This document shows, piece by piece, positions 16,526-25,074 of a DNA stretch of 64,000 nucleotides (position 1 is its first letter; every line of letters starts with the position of its first letter). This stretch comes from Salinispirillum sp049115955. GTDB lineage: Bacteria; Pseudomonadota; Gammaproteobacteria; Pseudomonadales; Natronospirillaceae. The position numbers and the translations under genes were made by a program. The notes beneath the pieces are model-generated. The model made no database searches, was not told where the DNA came from, and was given only the letters and a program-made list of their open reading frames with translations. The stretch is taken from contig JAGDZJ010000012.1 of NCBI GenBank assembly GCA_049115955.1, positions 62,001 to 126,000 of the forward strand, given 5' to 3'.

Positions 16526-17854
16526 TCAACCTGAAATCGACAAATCCGCGAACCGTAAACTCGGCATGTGCATGCTGCGTTGCCAGTTCCAGCATGCAGT
16601 GTCACCAATGGCGCTGATGCGGTTCAGCATCTCGTAGAAGTTGCCAGCCACCGTAATGCCGCGTACCGGCTGTATCCGTTCGCCATTGCGGCACAGGTAA
16701 CCGCTGGCCCCAAAGCTGAAATCGCCCGAAATAGCATTGGCACCCGAATGCGTACCTTGCAGCTCAGTGAGTTCCAAGTACTCGCCAGTGGTCAGGTCGC
16801 TAAAGGTGCTATTCCCCGGTGCGATGTGTGGCTGGTGAGCACCAACACTCAAAGGAGACTTAGGGCCGCGCTGGGCGTGCCCGGTGTTAGCTGTTTTCAA
16901 CTGGCGTGCGGTGACGCTGTTGTGCAGCAGCGTTTGCAACACGCCGTCGACGACGATGGACGTAGTGGTGCAGGCAGTCCCTTCGGAGTCAAACAGCGCG
17001 TAGCCGAAACCGTCCGTTATGAGCGGCTGATCACTGAGCTGAAAGCCTTCAACGGCCACTTTCTTACCAATGCGGTTGCGCCACGGATTGATGCCATCGT
17101 GCGCGGATTTTCCGGACAGAATAATGCTGAAAGCATTGAGCAGTGCGGTTTGTGATTCGGTATCGAAAATTACGTCATAGTGCTTACTGGGTACGGGCTT
17201 GCCTTGCAACAGAGTGGTGGCTTCCAAGTGGGCATCGGCAATCACCTGATCCGCGTTAAGCTGTTCCCCCAAACGCGTGGCTTGGCCTTTGCCAGCCATG
17301 GCCGTCAAGCCACCGTCTGCCGCCAGTGCATAAGCATACAGGTGGTTGATGCGTTGACGACTGGATGCGCTCAAGCCTTGGGTGGAGAACACCTGATGCT
17401 GATTGATGACTTCCATCACGCCGTTGTAGGGCACGTTGCGGATCTGTGGTTTGCTGGCCAGCGTGCGCTCCAAATACAGCGCCAGCTCAATGCGTTGTTC
17501 CGGGGTGAACTGCGAGTCGGGGCACAATTGCGCATCGTCCGTTTGCAGGGTTTGCGCATTGGCGGGTATGCGTTCGTTTGGTTCTGGCTTATTGAACCGG
17601 GCGTTCAACAGGGCAGAGTCGACCAGTTGATCCAGCGCGTCATTGTCGGTGGCTTCGCTGTAGGCAATGCCGACGTGGTCGTCTTTAATGACGCGCACGC
17701 CCAAAATGCGTGTGGCGCTGACCGCTTGCTCTTCCAGCTCACCGTCGCGCGCTTTGAGCGACAGAGATTCACTCGCGTGCACGATTAAGTCGGCTTCAGC
17801 ACCGGTGGCACGTACATGGTCGAGGACACGCTGGGCGTATTGAGGCGTGGTCAT
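16526..17854 (-). CDS. pmbA: TldE/PmbA-type protease subunit
   Basis: A 442-residue TldE protein, the non-catalytic partner of the TldD-TldE metalloprotease that matures peptides such as microcin B17 and degrades CcdA in E. coli. Features are AVSATRILGVRVIKDDHVGIAYSEA split across about 55-80, and the C-terminal FSFGASGYLCRNGE and VAGNFYEMLNRI. It lacks HExxxH, as expected. The ATG at 17854 overlaps the tldD stop by one base (TGATGA on the minus strand), so translation is coupled. The open frame to 17941 overlaps tldD and is not used. Confidence 0.95.
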   Translation of the reverse strand: MTTPQYAQRVLDHVRATGAEADLIVHASESLSLKARDGELEEQAVSATRILGVRVIKDDHVGIAYSEATDNDALDQLVDSALLNARFNKPEPNERIPANAQTLQTDDAQLCPDSQFTPEQRIELALYLERTLASKPQIRNVPYNGVMEVINQHQVFSTQGLSASSRQRINHLYAYALAADGGLTAMAGKGQATRLGEQLNADQVIADAHLEATTLLQGKPVPSKHYDVIFDTESQTALLNAFSIILSGKSAHDGINPWRNRIGKKVAVEGFQLSDQPLITDGFGYALFDSEGTACTTTSIVVDGVLQTLLHNSVTARQLKTANTGHAQRGPKSPLSVGAHQPHIAPGNSTFSDLTTGEYLELTELQGTHSGANAISGDFSFGASGYLCRNGERIQPVRGITVAGNFYEMLNRISAIGDTACWNWQRSMHMPSLRFADLSISG

Positions 17855-19239
17855 CAGGCGTTCCCTCCCACCAGAATGTTGTTCACTTTCAAGGCAGGCT
17901 GGCCGACTGTTGTGGGCACTGAGCCGCTGACCGAACCGCACATCCCACAGGCCAACGCGAGGTCTGGCCCGACCATGCTGATTTCCTTCAAGACTTTTGG
18001 CCCGGTGCTGATCAGGGTTGCGGCTTTGATCGGATATTGAATTTTGCCGTTCTCCACGTAGTAACCCTCGGTGACCGCAAAATTGAACTCGCCGGTGCCA
18101 GGCTGTACCGAACCACCGCCCATGCGTGCGGCGTAGATGCCTTTATCCATGCTGGCGATCATGTCGTCGAACGAGTCTTTACCGGCTTCAATGAAGGTGT
18201 TGCGCATGCGCGAGGCGGGTGCGTAACGGTAGCTTTCGCGGCGGCCAGAACCGGTGCGTGCGTAGCCGGTTTGTTGGCTGCCGATGCGGTCGACCAAGAA
18301 ACCGGTCAAACGCCCTTCGGTGATCAATTGCGTGTGCTGAGTTGCCATGCCTTCGTCGTCGATGTTAATAGAGCCCCATGCATTGTCGATGGTGCCGTCG
18401 TCGACCGCGCTTACGGCAGGGTGCGCGATCATTTCGCCCATCTGGTCGTGAAAGACAGATGCTTTTTTGGCGACCGACGTGGTTTCCAGCAGGTGCCCGC
18501 AGGCTTCATGGAAGATGACGCCGCCGAAGCCGTTGCCAATGACGACCGGCATATGGCCCGACGGGCACGCTTTGGCGCTGAGATTCACCAAGGCCTGACG
18601 ACGGGCTTCGTCGCCCAAGCGTGCCGGATCATCCTGTTCGTGCAGCTCCCAACCCACCAAACCACCGATGTTCTCGCTGCCGGTGGCTTGTACGTCTCCG
18701 TCCATGGCTATAGCGGTGATGCTTACACGACAATAATTGCGCGTGTCTGCGGTGTGCAGGCCTTCGCTGGTGAAAATCTCAACTTGCTGCTCACGCTGCA
18801 TCAAAAAGCCCATCGTACGGCTGATGGACTCGCTCCCATTTCGTGCTGCTTGGTCGGCACGGCGCAGAAAATCGATTTTGGCTTGCAACGCCGCGTCCAC
18901 ACTCAGAGGTGCGCGCGCAGGGTGGTGATTAACCGGCACGCGGTAATCGAACGCAATCGCCGTATTAACCGGGTCGCGGCGGTCTTTCGCCGCCAGCTTA
19001 CTGACGACATCGCGCAATACATCGGCCGAGGCTTGGTTGGTGTAGCCGTACAACACCTTGTTGCCATAAACCAGCCGCACGCCGATGCCGAATTCGAGGC
19101 CCGACTGCACGTTCTCTACTTTATCCAGCAAGGTATTAATGTTCTGGCGCTGCTGCCGTTCAACAAAGAGGTCAGCGAAATCGGCACCCAACGACAAGGC
19201 GTGGTCGAGTACGTTACGCGCAATGGTCGTATCCAACAT
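17854..19239 (-). CDS. tldD: TldD metalloprotease subunit
   Basis: A 461-residue protein. The zinc site HEACGH (residues 244-249, within VIFHEACGHLLE) is intact, and the C-terminal GMCGSVSGSVPTTVGQPAL is typical. TldD and TldE form a heterodimeric protease acting on small unfolded polypeptides. The gene is first in a two-gene operon with pmbA. Upstream lies a 232-bp region that also serves the divergent ATPase operon. Length and composition match the chromosomal background, unlike the genes to its right. Confidence 0.96.
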   Translation of the reverse strand: MLDTTIARNVLDHALSLGADFADLFVERQQRQNINTLLDKVENVQSGLEFGIGVRLVYGNKVLYGYTNQASADVLRDVVSKLAAKDRRDPVNTAIAFDYRVPVNHHPARAPLSVDAALQAKIDFLRRADQAARNGSESISRTMGFLMQREQQVEIFTSEGLHTADTRNYCRVSITAIAMDGDVQATGSENIGGLVGWELHEQDDPARLGDEARRQALVNLSAKACPSGHMPVVIGNGFGGVIFHEACGHLLETTSVAKKASVFHDQMGEMIAHPAVSAVDDGTIDNAWGSINIDDEGMATQHTQLITEGRLTGFLVDRIGSQQTGYARTGSGRRESYRYAPASRMRNTFIEAGKDSFDDMIASMDKGIYAARMGGGSVQPGTGEFNFAVTEGYYVENGKIQYPIKAATLISTGPKVLKEISMVGPDLALACGMCGSVSGSVPTTVGQPALKVNNILVGGNA

Positions 19240-19471
19240 GTGGAAGCTCCGTAATTCTGTGGCTATTAGGATACGTGCCGAACGGGTAATTAGTCCAATG
19301 TGGGACGTTGTGTTACGTGTGAAATGGGTTTAATTGGGGTGAAAAAGAATTTTATGGGGTGGTCATGGTAGTTAGTACCTTGTTTAACGGATAAGATGCA
19401 TCTTTGCTGGATTCTCTGATAGAAGCCTGCTCTAAACATTTGAAAAGGTTTTAACCTGTAGGATAGAACTG

Positions 19472-20863
19472 ATGTTGACCTCAATACATATCCAGAACTT
19501 CAAAGCTTGGAAAGACACTGGAAAAATTCATCTGGCACCTCTGACGGTAATATTTGGGGCTAACAGTGCAGGTAAGAGCAGTCTGGGTCATCTGCTTCTG
19601 GCGCTAAAGCAAACAGTGCTTTCTGCCGATCGCAAACGCCCGCTGCATCTGGGTGATGAAAACTCTCTTATTGAGCTGGGCACTTTTGCTGAGTGCATCC
19701 ACAACCATGACCTCAATCAGCCCTTGCTTTTTGAGCTTGGATGGCAACTACCCCAAAGACTTGAAGTGCGCGACCCACTGACCAGAGTGAAATATCCGGG
19801 TGATCATTTGAAGCTCAATGTGAGCTTGCTGTCAGATAAGCGAGAGCAGCCTCGTGTGCAACAGATGAGATACGAATTGACTAATGGCGCCGAGTTGGCG
19901 TTGGCAGTGAATTACGCCAACGATCAGTTGGGCAAGCCTGAAATATTGTCAGAGCAATTGAAACTGGTACGCAGCAACGGCCGGGCTTGGCCGTTGGATG
20001 AGCCAGACAAGTTCTATCGTGTTTCTGACCAGAGCCGTGCCCGATTTCAAAATGCCGAATTTTTATCTGATTTCGCTCTTGAAACAGAAGCCGCTCTAGG
20101 CAGTATTTATTACCTCGGTCCATTACGTGATCACCCCAAGAGAATCTATTCTTGGTCCGGCGAAACGCCAGAGAGTGTGGGTCAAAAAGGCGAATTTACC
20201 ATTCCTGCAATTCTAGCAGCGAGTGCACAGCAGCGTATGCTCAGTCGAGGGTACAAAAAAAAGCAATATCCGTTTGATGCTGTAGTAGCTCAGTGGCTTA
20301 AGGAGCTTGGCGTTATTGAGAGCTTTATCGTCAAGCCGGTGGCAAAAGGGCGGAAGGAGTATGAAGTACTGGTGAAAACGCACGGTTCCAGCAGCGAAGT
20401 AAAAATCACCGATGTCGGCTTTGGAGTATCGCAGGTTTTGCCAGCATTGACCCAGGCTTTTTATTGCCCACCAAATTCCACTGTATGGATGGAACAACCG
20501 GAAATTCATCTTCATCCTCAGGTGCAGGCCGAACTAGCAGATGTGTTTATTTCCGCTACTCAGGCACGGGAACACGGAAAAGAGCGTCATGTGCAATTAA
20601 TTGTGGAGAGCCATTCTGAGCACTTTCTCAATCGAATCCAGCGTCGAATTGCCGAAGGTAAGCTGAAGAAGGAAGATGTTGCCGTGTATTTCTGTCGTCG
20701 CTCTGGATCTGCCACGGAACTGGAACCGTTACGTCTGAATATGTTTGGTGAGATCGAAAATTGGCCTGAGAATTTCTTTGGCGATGAAATGGCAGATATC
20801 TCCGCTCGAACACTAGCCGCCATGCAACGAAAAAAGGAGATTATGAAGGAGTCTAAGGAATGA
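19472..20863 (+). CDS. OLD/SMC-like AAA ATPase with DUF3696 C-terminus
   Basis: A 463-residue ABC/OLD-type ATPase. Residues 1-40 hold IQNFKAWKDTG and Walker A GANSAGKSS (29-37). An ABC-signature-like VGFGVSQVLPAL is at 315-326, Walker B TVWMEQPEIHLHP at 337-349, and the switch histidine region VESHSEHF at 378-385. The DUF3696-like tail (VYFCRR and NMFGEIENWPENFFGDEM) ends the protein. Such ATPases partner effectors in many phage-defence modules. AGGA lies 8 nt before the ATG. The stop overlaps the next start (ATGA). Sampled lines are about 47% GC against 56-63% in neighbours, suggesting transfer. Confidence 0.88.
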   Translation: MLTSIHIQNFKAWKDTGKIHLAPLTVIFGANSAGKSSLGHLLLALKQTVLSADRKRPLHLGDENSLIELGTFAECIHNHDLNQPLLFELGWQLPQRLEVRDPLTRVKYPGDHLKLNVSLLSDKREQPRVQQMRYELTNGAELALAVNYANDQLGKPEILSEQLKLVRSNGRAWPLDEPDKFYRVSDQSRARFQNAEFLSDFALETEAALGSIYYLGPLRDHPKRIYSWSGETPESVGQKGEFTIPAILAASAQQRMLSRGYKKKQYPFDAVVAQWLKELGVIESFIVKPVAKGRKEYEVLVKTHGSSSEVKITDVGFGVSQVLPALTQAFYCPPNSTVWMEQPEIHLHPQVQAELADVFISATQAREHGKERHVQLIVESHSEHFLNRIQRRIAEGKLKKEDVAVYFCRRSGSATELEPLRLNMFGEIENWPENFFGDEMADISARTLAAMQRKKEIMKESKE

Positions 20864-21396
20864 CGATCGCTGTGATCGATACCAATATACTTCTGATTGC
20901 AAATAATGAGCATGCAGGGGTGTCACCAGAATGTGTGGAAGAATGTGTCCGCCGTTTGAAAGAGATGCAACACGATGGCCTAGTGGTGATTGATGATGGA
21001 TACCGAATTCTCAGAGAGTACCAAAACAAAACACAGCCTAATCAACCGAAGGGAGTCGGCGATGTTTTTCTTAAATGGCTTTTACGCAATAATGGTAACT
21101 CAGCGCGCGTGGCGCAAGTTGCGCTCACTGAGAATTTACATGATTTCTTTTCCGAGTTTCCTGATCAGAGCTTGCAGGCTGCGTTTGACGCGCCTGATCG
21201 GAAGTTTGCTGCCGTAGCAAATGCTCACCCAGACAAACCTCCGATTTGGCAGGGAGCGGATTGTAAGTGGATTGACTGGTGGCCACAGTTAAAAGCAGCA
21301 GGCGTTAGCGTTGAGTTTGTCTGTCCGAATGACGCTCGTTGTTTTTACACGAAAAAATTTCCTAACGTGTCGGTGCCGTTATTGCCAGAGGACTAA
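20860..21396 (+). CDS. PIN-like nuclease domain protein
   Basis: A 178-residue protein whose acidic positions fit the PIN nuclease fold: Asp7 in AVIDTNILL, Asp45/46 and Glu53 in VVIDDGYRILREY, Asp113 in DRKFAAVA, and Asp134/Asp139 in GADCKWIDWW. PIN domains are Mg/Mn-dependent ribonucleases. The ending GVSVEFVCPND is typical of the subgroup found beside ABC-like ATPases. It overlaps the ATPase gene by 4 nt and lies 3 bp before the RNA ligase gene, so stoichiometric production is likely. No antitoxin gene accompanies it, so the ATPase is the probable controller. GC is about 42-45%, the lowest of the operon. Confidence 0.82.
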   Translation: MTIAVIDTNILLIANNEHAGVSPECVEECVRRLKEMQHDGLVVIDDGYRILREYQNKTQPNQPKGVGDVFLKWLLRNNGNSARVAQVALTENLHDFFSEFPDQSLQAAFDAPDRKFAAVANAHPDKPPIWQGADCKWIDWWPQLKAAGVSVEFVCPNDARCFYTKKFPNVSVPLLPED

Positions 21397-21399
21397 TGG

Positions 21400-22077
21400 A
21401 TGAGTGACTTCTTCCGTTTTCCCCACACCCCTCACATAGTTTGGCTTGGTGAGGGTAAACCGCGTGACGACAAGGTACTATCCCCACATGAAGCCGAAGA
21501 CCTTCTGGCCTACACTATTTTGGTTGAAGAGAAACTCGACGGTGCAAATTTGGGTATCTCTCTAGGGGCTGATGGCCAACTGTGCTTACAGAATCGTGGG
21601 CAATATCTTATAGAACCTTATGTTGGCCAGTTCTCCCGACTTTCATCTTGGCTGGCGCAGCATCAGTGGCTCTTCACGGAAAGGTTGAGCAGCGACTGGA
21701 TTTTGTTTGGCGAGTGGTGCGCAGCGACACACTCACTGGATTACGAAAGTCTGCCAGACTGGTTTCTGGTTTTTGATGTATACGACAGACAACACCATTG
21801 CTTTTGGAGCAGCACTCGACGCAATGCATTGGCTATGGAGTTAGGGCTGGCAACAGTACCAGCCTTATTTGAAGGCAAAACTAGCCTGGAAAATCTGAAG
21901 CAGTTGCTAGAAGGCAGTACCAGCTGCTATCGCACAGGAGCGCCTGAAGGGTTGATAATCCGTAAGGAGACTGATCAATGGTGTGAACGCCGCGCTAAGC
22001 TCGTGCGCGCTGAGTTTACCCAATCCATTGGGGAGCATTGGAGCAAGCAAGTTATCAAGTGGAACCGAGTGGCATAG
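21400..22077 (+). CDS. ATP-dependent RNA ligase (Rnl2-like nucleotidyltransferase)
   Basis: A 225-residue protein with all nucleotidyltransferase motifs: I, EEKLDGAN with adenylated Lys45; Ia, NRG (Arg66); III, FGEW (Glu105); IIIa, FLVFDVYDR; IV, EGLIIRK (183-189); V, RAKLVR (Lys200). The PF09414-type core lacks a C-terminal extension, so it is a minimal ligase. It seals 3'-OH/5'-phosphate RNA ends if it behaves like Rnl2. A strong AGAGGA lies 8 nt upstream. As the last gene of an ATPase - PIN nuclease - ligase operon, it may repair the RNA that the nuclease cuts, or protect self RNA. That interpretation is inference. Confidence 0.88.
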   Translation: MSDFFRFPHTPHIVWLGEGKPRDDKVLSPHEAEDLLAYTILVEEKLDGANLGISLGADGQLCLQNRGQYLIEPYVGQFSRLSSWLAQHQWLFTERLSSDWILFGEWCAATHSLDYESLPDWFLVFDVYDRQHHCFWSSTRRNALAMELGLATVPALFEGKTSLENLKQLLEGSTSCYRTGAPEGLIIRKETDQWCERRAKLVRAEFTQSIGEHWSKQVIKWNRVA

Positions 22078-22169
22078 GACGAGGTTAGAGCATGTGTCTC
22101 CTATAACGCCCCTTGATAGAAAAGGCTGGCTATACTCTTAGTTTGAAAGGTGGCGTTTAGAGTCCAGTG

Positions 22170-22832
22170 TTATGTACTTCTACAACCAAATTGTTGATTT
22201 TCGGGATGATCTAATCGCAGTGCTTCCTTAGCTAACTCCATAATTCCTGCCCAATCATGCTTGATTAGCAGGTCATCCGGTGCCAGCCACGAGCCGCCCA
22301 CGCAGGGTACGTTGTCTAACGCAAGGTATTCCGTTGCGTTTTGCGGGCTGATACCGCCGGTGGGGCAAAACTGGATGTCGGGAAAAGGTCCACTCAAGCT
22401 CTTCAGCAAATTGACGCCACCTGCGGCTTCCGCCGGAAAAAGTTTACAACACTTGTGCCCGACATCGATGGCTTGCATCAGTTCGGACGCCGTGGCAACA
22501 CCGGGTAGAAAGGGCAGGCTGAACTCGCGTGCGGCGAGCAGCAGGCTTTCTGTAGCACCGGGGCTGACGGCGAAATCGGCACCGTGCTCTGCCGCTGCAT
22601 TCAGTTGGCCGGGTTTGATCACCGTACCCGCGCCCACCAAAATGCCGGGCACGCCCTTCATGGCTTTGATGACGTCCAATGCGACGGGTGTGCGCAGGGT
22701 CACTTCCAGTACGCTCAGCCCACCGTCGCGCAGGGCTTCTGCTAAAGGAATTGCATCTTCTACCCGTGACACTGACAACACGGGTATCACCGGATGGGCT
22801 TGCGCCAAGATGTCACAAAAGGATAGACGCAC
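22170..22832 (-). CDS. eda: KDPG/KHG aldolase
   Basis: A 220-residue class I aldolase. VGAGTVI (with the catalytic Glu upstream in LEVTLRT) and CCKLFPAEAAGG with the Schiff-base lysine are clear. It cleaves 2-keto-3-deoxy-6-phosphogluconate to pyruvate and glyceraldehyde-3-phosphate, the last step of the Entner-Doudoroff pathway. I start it at GTG 22832 because TTGGAG lies 6 nt upstream; a TTG at 22859 is open but poor. Edd is not in the window. Only 31 bp separate it from selD on the same strand. Confidence 0.94.
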   Translation of the reverse strand: MRLSFCDILAQAHPVIPVLSVSRVEDAIPLAEALRDGGLSVLEVTLRTPVALDVIKAMKGVPGILVGAGTVIKPGQLNAAAEHGADFAVSPGATESLLLAAREFSLPFLPGVATASELMQAIDVGHKCCKLFPAEAAGGVNLLKSLSGPFPDIQFCPTGGISPQNATEYLALDNVPCVGGSWLAPDDLLIKHDWAGIMELAKEALRLDHPENQQFGCRST

Positions 22833-22863
22833 AGTGAACTCCAATAGATTGTGAACCAATAGG

Positions 22864-25074
22864 TTATAAGCTGTCAGATTGAGAGTACGTCACCTGCAAC
22901 GCAGCACGGTCAGCGGTTCGAGCTACAAATCTACCGATAATCTGTGCCGACGGCAATTGCTGCACCAACTGTTGTGCGGCCTCAGTAGGTAAAGCCACTA
23001 ACAAGCCACCTGAGGTTTGTGGGTCCAGCAGCAGGCCAATGCGCGGGTCTGTTGCGGGCAAGTCGAGCGAGCACCGATTGAGCAATGGCATAAGCTGCGG
23101 CACCAGAGACGACGCATGGCCAGCCTGCAATAGCTCCAACGCACCGGGTAACGCCGGAATGGCGTGGCCTTCCAGTTGCAACGCCAAAGTATCGTCGCTC
23201 AACATTTCAAGTGCATGACCAAGCAAACCGAAACCCGTGACATCGGTGACGGCGTGCGGGTTGAGCGACCGCAATATTGCCATTGCGTTGCGGTTAGACT
23301 GTAACATGCTGCACCACGCTGCTTGCATGGCAGACCACGGAGCCTGTCCGCTCATGTCCGCCGCCAAAATAACGCCCGTACCGAGCGGCTTGGTCAGTAC
23401 CAAAACATCGCCCGTTTGCGCGCCGCTTTTACGCCAAAGCTGGTCTGCTGTGGCCTCTCCCGTGACGCTCAGGCTGACGTGCAATTCGGCACCCTCGGTA
23501 CTGTGCCCGCCTGCGAGCACGGTGGATTCTTCCACCAATTGCTCGGCAATGCCCTGCATCAATACCGCGAAGTCGCGACCCTGCAAGCGTGGATGGGCGA
23601 ACGCCATATTGGCCCACACCTGTGCCAACACTGGTGTGGCGCCCATGGCGTACAGGTCACTGAGTGCGTGCAGTACGCTCACCTTGCCAAAGCGATACAG
23701 ATCGGTCGAAAAGGTGCGAAAGCCATCCATGCTTTGTAGGCTGATGTGCCCCGGCGTAGGTTGCCATACCGCCGCGTCTTCCGCTTGCGCGAGCGCGGGG
23801 TTCACGTGGGGCGAAGAGTGCAGTGGCAAACGCGGCAGGGTATCGGCCAGCAGTTCTGGGCCTAACTTGCTGCCACAGCCGGCGCAGTGCGGGGCACTCA
23901 TGTCGGGCGCCGTCATAGCCATGGCCTTCATGCGGTGCGTAAACAGCGCCATGAAGTCACGGTCAATGCGATCCTTCCAGCGCCACACCCAATCCCCGTG
24001 CAGTGTTATCGGGCCGCGTCGCCCCACGGCGGTTTTGTCTCCCAGCGCCAACAACGAGAGAAACTGCCGTTGTAAGCGGATGGGCTGCAAGGGTTCACCG
24101 GCGAACGCCCGGCGCAGGTTGTCGTATAAGTAGCGCGCTTGACGCACGGCGTACACCCCGGCTTTGGGGCGCGGGTCATTGACCATTTCGGCGACGTCAC
24201 CGGCCGCAAACACTTCAGGGTGCGAGGTGCTTTGCAGATACTCGTTCACCGCAATAAAGCCGCCATTGGCGGTATCTAATCCGGCGTCCGTCGGCCACTG
24301 CGGTGCGCCCGCTGGCGTACACAACAGGGTTTGCTGCAGGCGCAAATAACGACCGTCTTCGGCTTGAATCCCTTCTGCATCAATCTGTTGTACACGAAAC
24401 TGCGCGTGGCAGGTGATTTGTGCGTTATCAAGTGCCCGTTGGGCAATGCGTTGCAGTCGCTTGGGGTAGCCGGGGAGGATGCTGTCGCCACTGAACACCA
24501 GGTGCCAATGCGCAGAGGGCGTGCTTGGACTAGTGCTTGTAGTTGTGACTGTACTGTCATTGGCGAAGCGATGCGCCATTGCCAATACCAATTCAACACC
24601 GCCTGCGCCTGCACCGACCACTGCCCAGTGTTGTTGTTCTGTAGAGGTAGGGGTGTGCGTCAGCAAGTTTTGCCAGCGTTCGTACAAACCACTCACCGGC
24701 TTAACGCCCACCGCGTGTTCGGTGGAGCCGGGAATTGCTGTGCTTGGAGTTGCACCGGTATCGATGGACACTCGGTCGTAACGGATGTCCGGCCAGCCAT
24801 CCACCTTCACGTGTTTTTCAGACAGATTCAATCCGATCACTCGGCCCGGTATGAACCGCACGTTGGCCTTGCAGCACAGTTGGTTCAGATCAATCAGGAT
24901 GTCGTCGAGGTCATAGTGCCCGGCGATCAGACCCGGCAGCATACCGGAATACGGTGTGGTTCCGTCTTCGGAAATCAATGTTACCCGTACATTGGGAATG
25001 GGCTGCATGGCAAGCTTACGAATCAGTAGCGCGTGGGTGTGGCCACCGCCCAGCAATACGAGGTCACGTTCCAT
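22864..25074 (-). CDS. selD: FAD-dependent oxidoreductase fused to selenide, water dikinase
   Basis: A 736-residue fusion. Residues 1 to about 370 form an NDH-2-like pyridine nucleotide oxidoreductase: LVLLGGGHTHALLI at the N-terminus, VVGAGAGGVELVLAMA for the second nucleotide and VFAAGDVAEM. From about 385 it is SelD, with the active-site CAGCGSK (Cys, not Sec), later GGHSTEGAE and DVTGFGLLGHALEM. SelD makes selenophosphate. The flavin domain may supply reduced selenium, an inference from the fusion. The start at 25074 lies inside the last codons of selU (11-nt overlap), so the genes are coupled. A longer start at 25098 is possible. Confidence 0.92.
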   Translation of the reverse strand: MERDLVLLGGGHTHALLIRKLAMQPIPNVRVTLISEDGTTPYSGMLPGLIAGHYDLDDILIDLNQLCCKANVRFIPGRVIGLNLSEKHVKVDGWPDIRYDRVSIDTGATPSTAIPGSTEHAVGVKPVSGLYERWQNLLTHTPTSTEQQHWAVVGAGAGGVELVLAMAHRFANDSTVTTTSTSPSTPSAHWHLVFSGDSILPGYPKRLQRIAQRALDNAQITCHAQFRVQQIDAEGIQAEDGRYLRLQQTLLCTPAGAPQWPTDAGLDTANGGFIAVNEYLQSTSHPEVFAAGDVAEMVNDPRPKAGVYAVRQARYLYDNLRRAFAGEPLQPIRLQRQFLSLLALGDKTAVGRRGPITLHGDWVWRWKDRIDRDFMALFTHRMKAMAMTAPDMSAPHCAGCGSKLGPELLADTLPRLPLHSSPHVNPALAQAEDAAVWQPTPGHISLQSMDGFRTFSTDLYRFGKVSVLHALSDLYAMGATPVLAQVWANMAFAHPRLQGRDFAVLMQGIAEQLVEESTVLAGGHSTEGAELHVSLSVTGEATADQLWRKSGAQTGDVLVLTKPLGTGVILAADMSGQAPWSAMQAAWCSMLQSNRNAMAILRSLNPHAVTDVTGFGLLGHALEMLSDDTLALQLEGHAIPALPGALELLQAGHASSLVPQLMPLLNRCSLDLPATDPRIGLLLDPQTSGGLLVALPTEAAQQLVQQLPSAQIIGRFVARTADRAALQVTYSQSDSL

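Noticed and set aside
18037..19254. 405-codon plus-strand open frame opposite tldD
   Set aside because: It is antisense to tldD, whose zinc motif and length are intact; the antisense product resembles no protein family.
19446..19457. AGGTT-TT-AACCT dyad before the ATPase operon as an operator
   Set aside because: Arms are short, it overlaps the region just before the ribosome site and there is no second copy or adjacent regulator.
22082..22169. Inverted AACGCC/GGCGTT after the RNA ligase gene as a terminator
   Set aside because: The arms are about 40 nt apart and short, with no T-run.
23237..24133. 298-codon open frame opposite selD
   Set aside because: It is a high-GC shadow of the SelD fusion gene with no domain or start signal.
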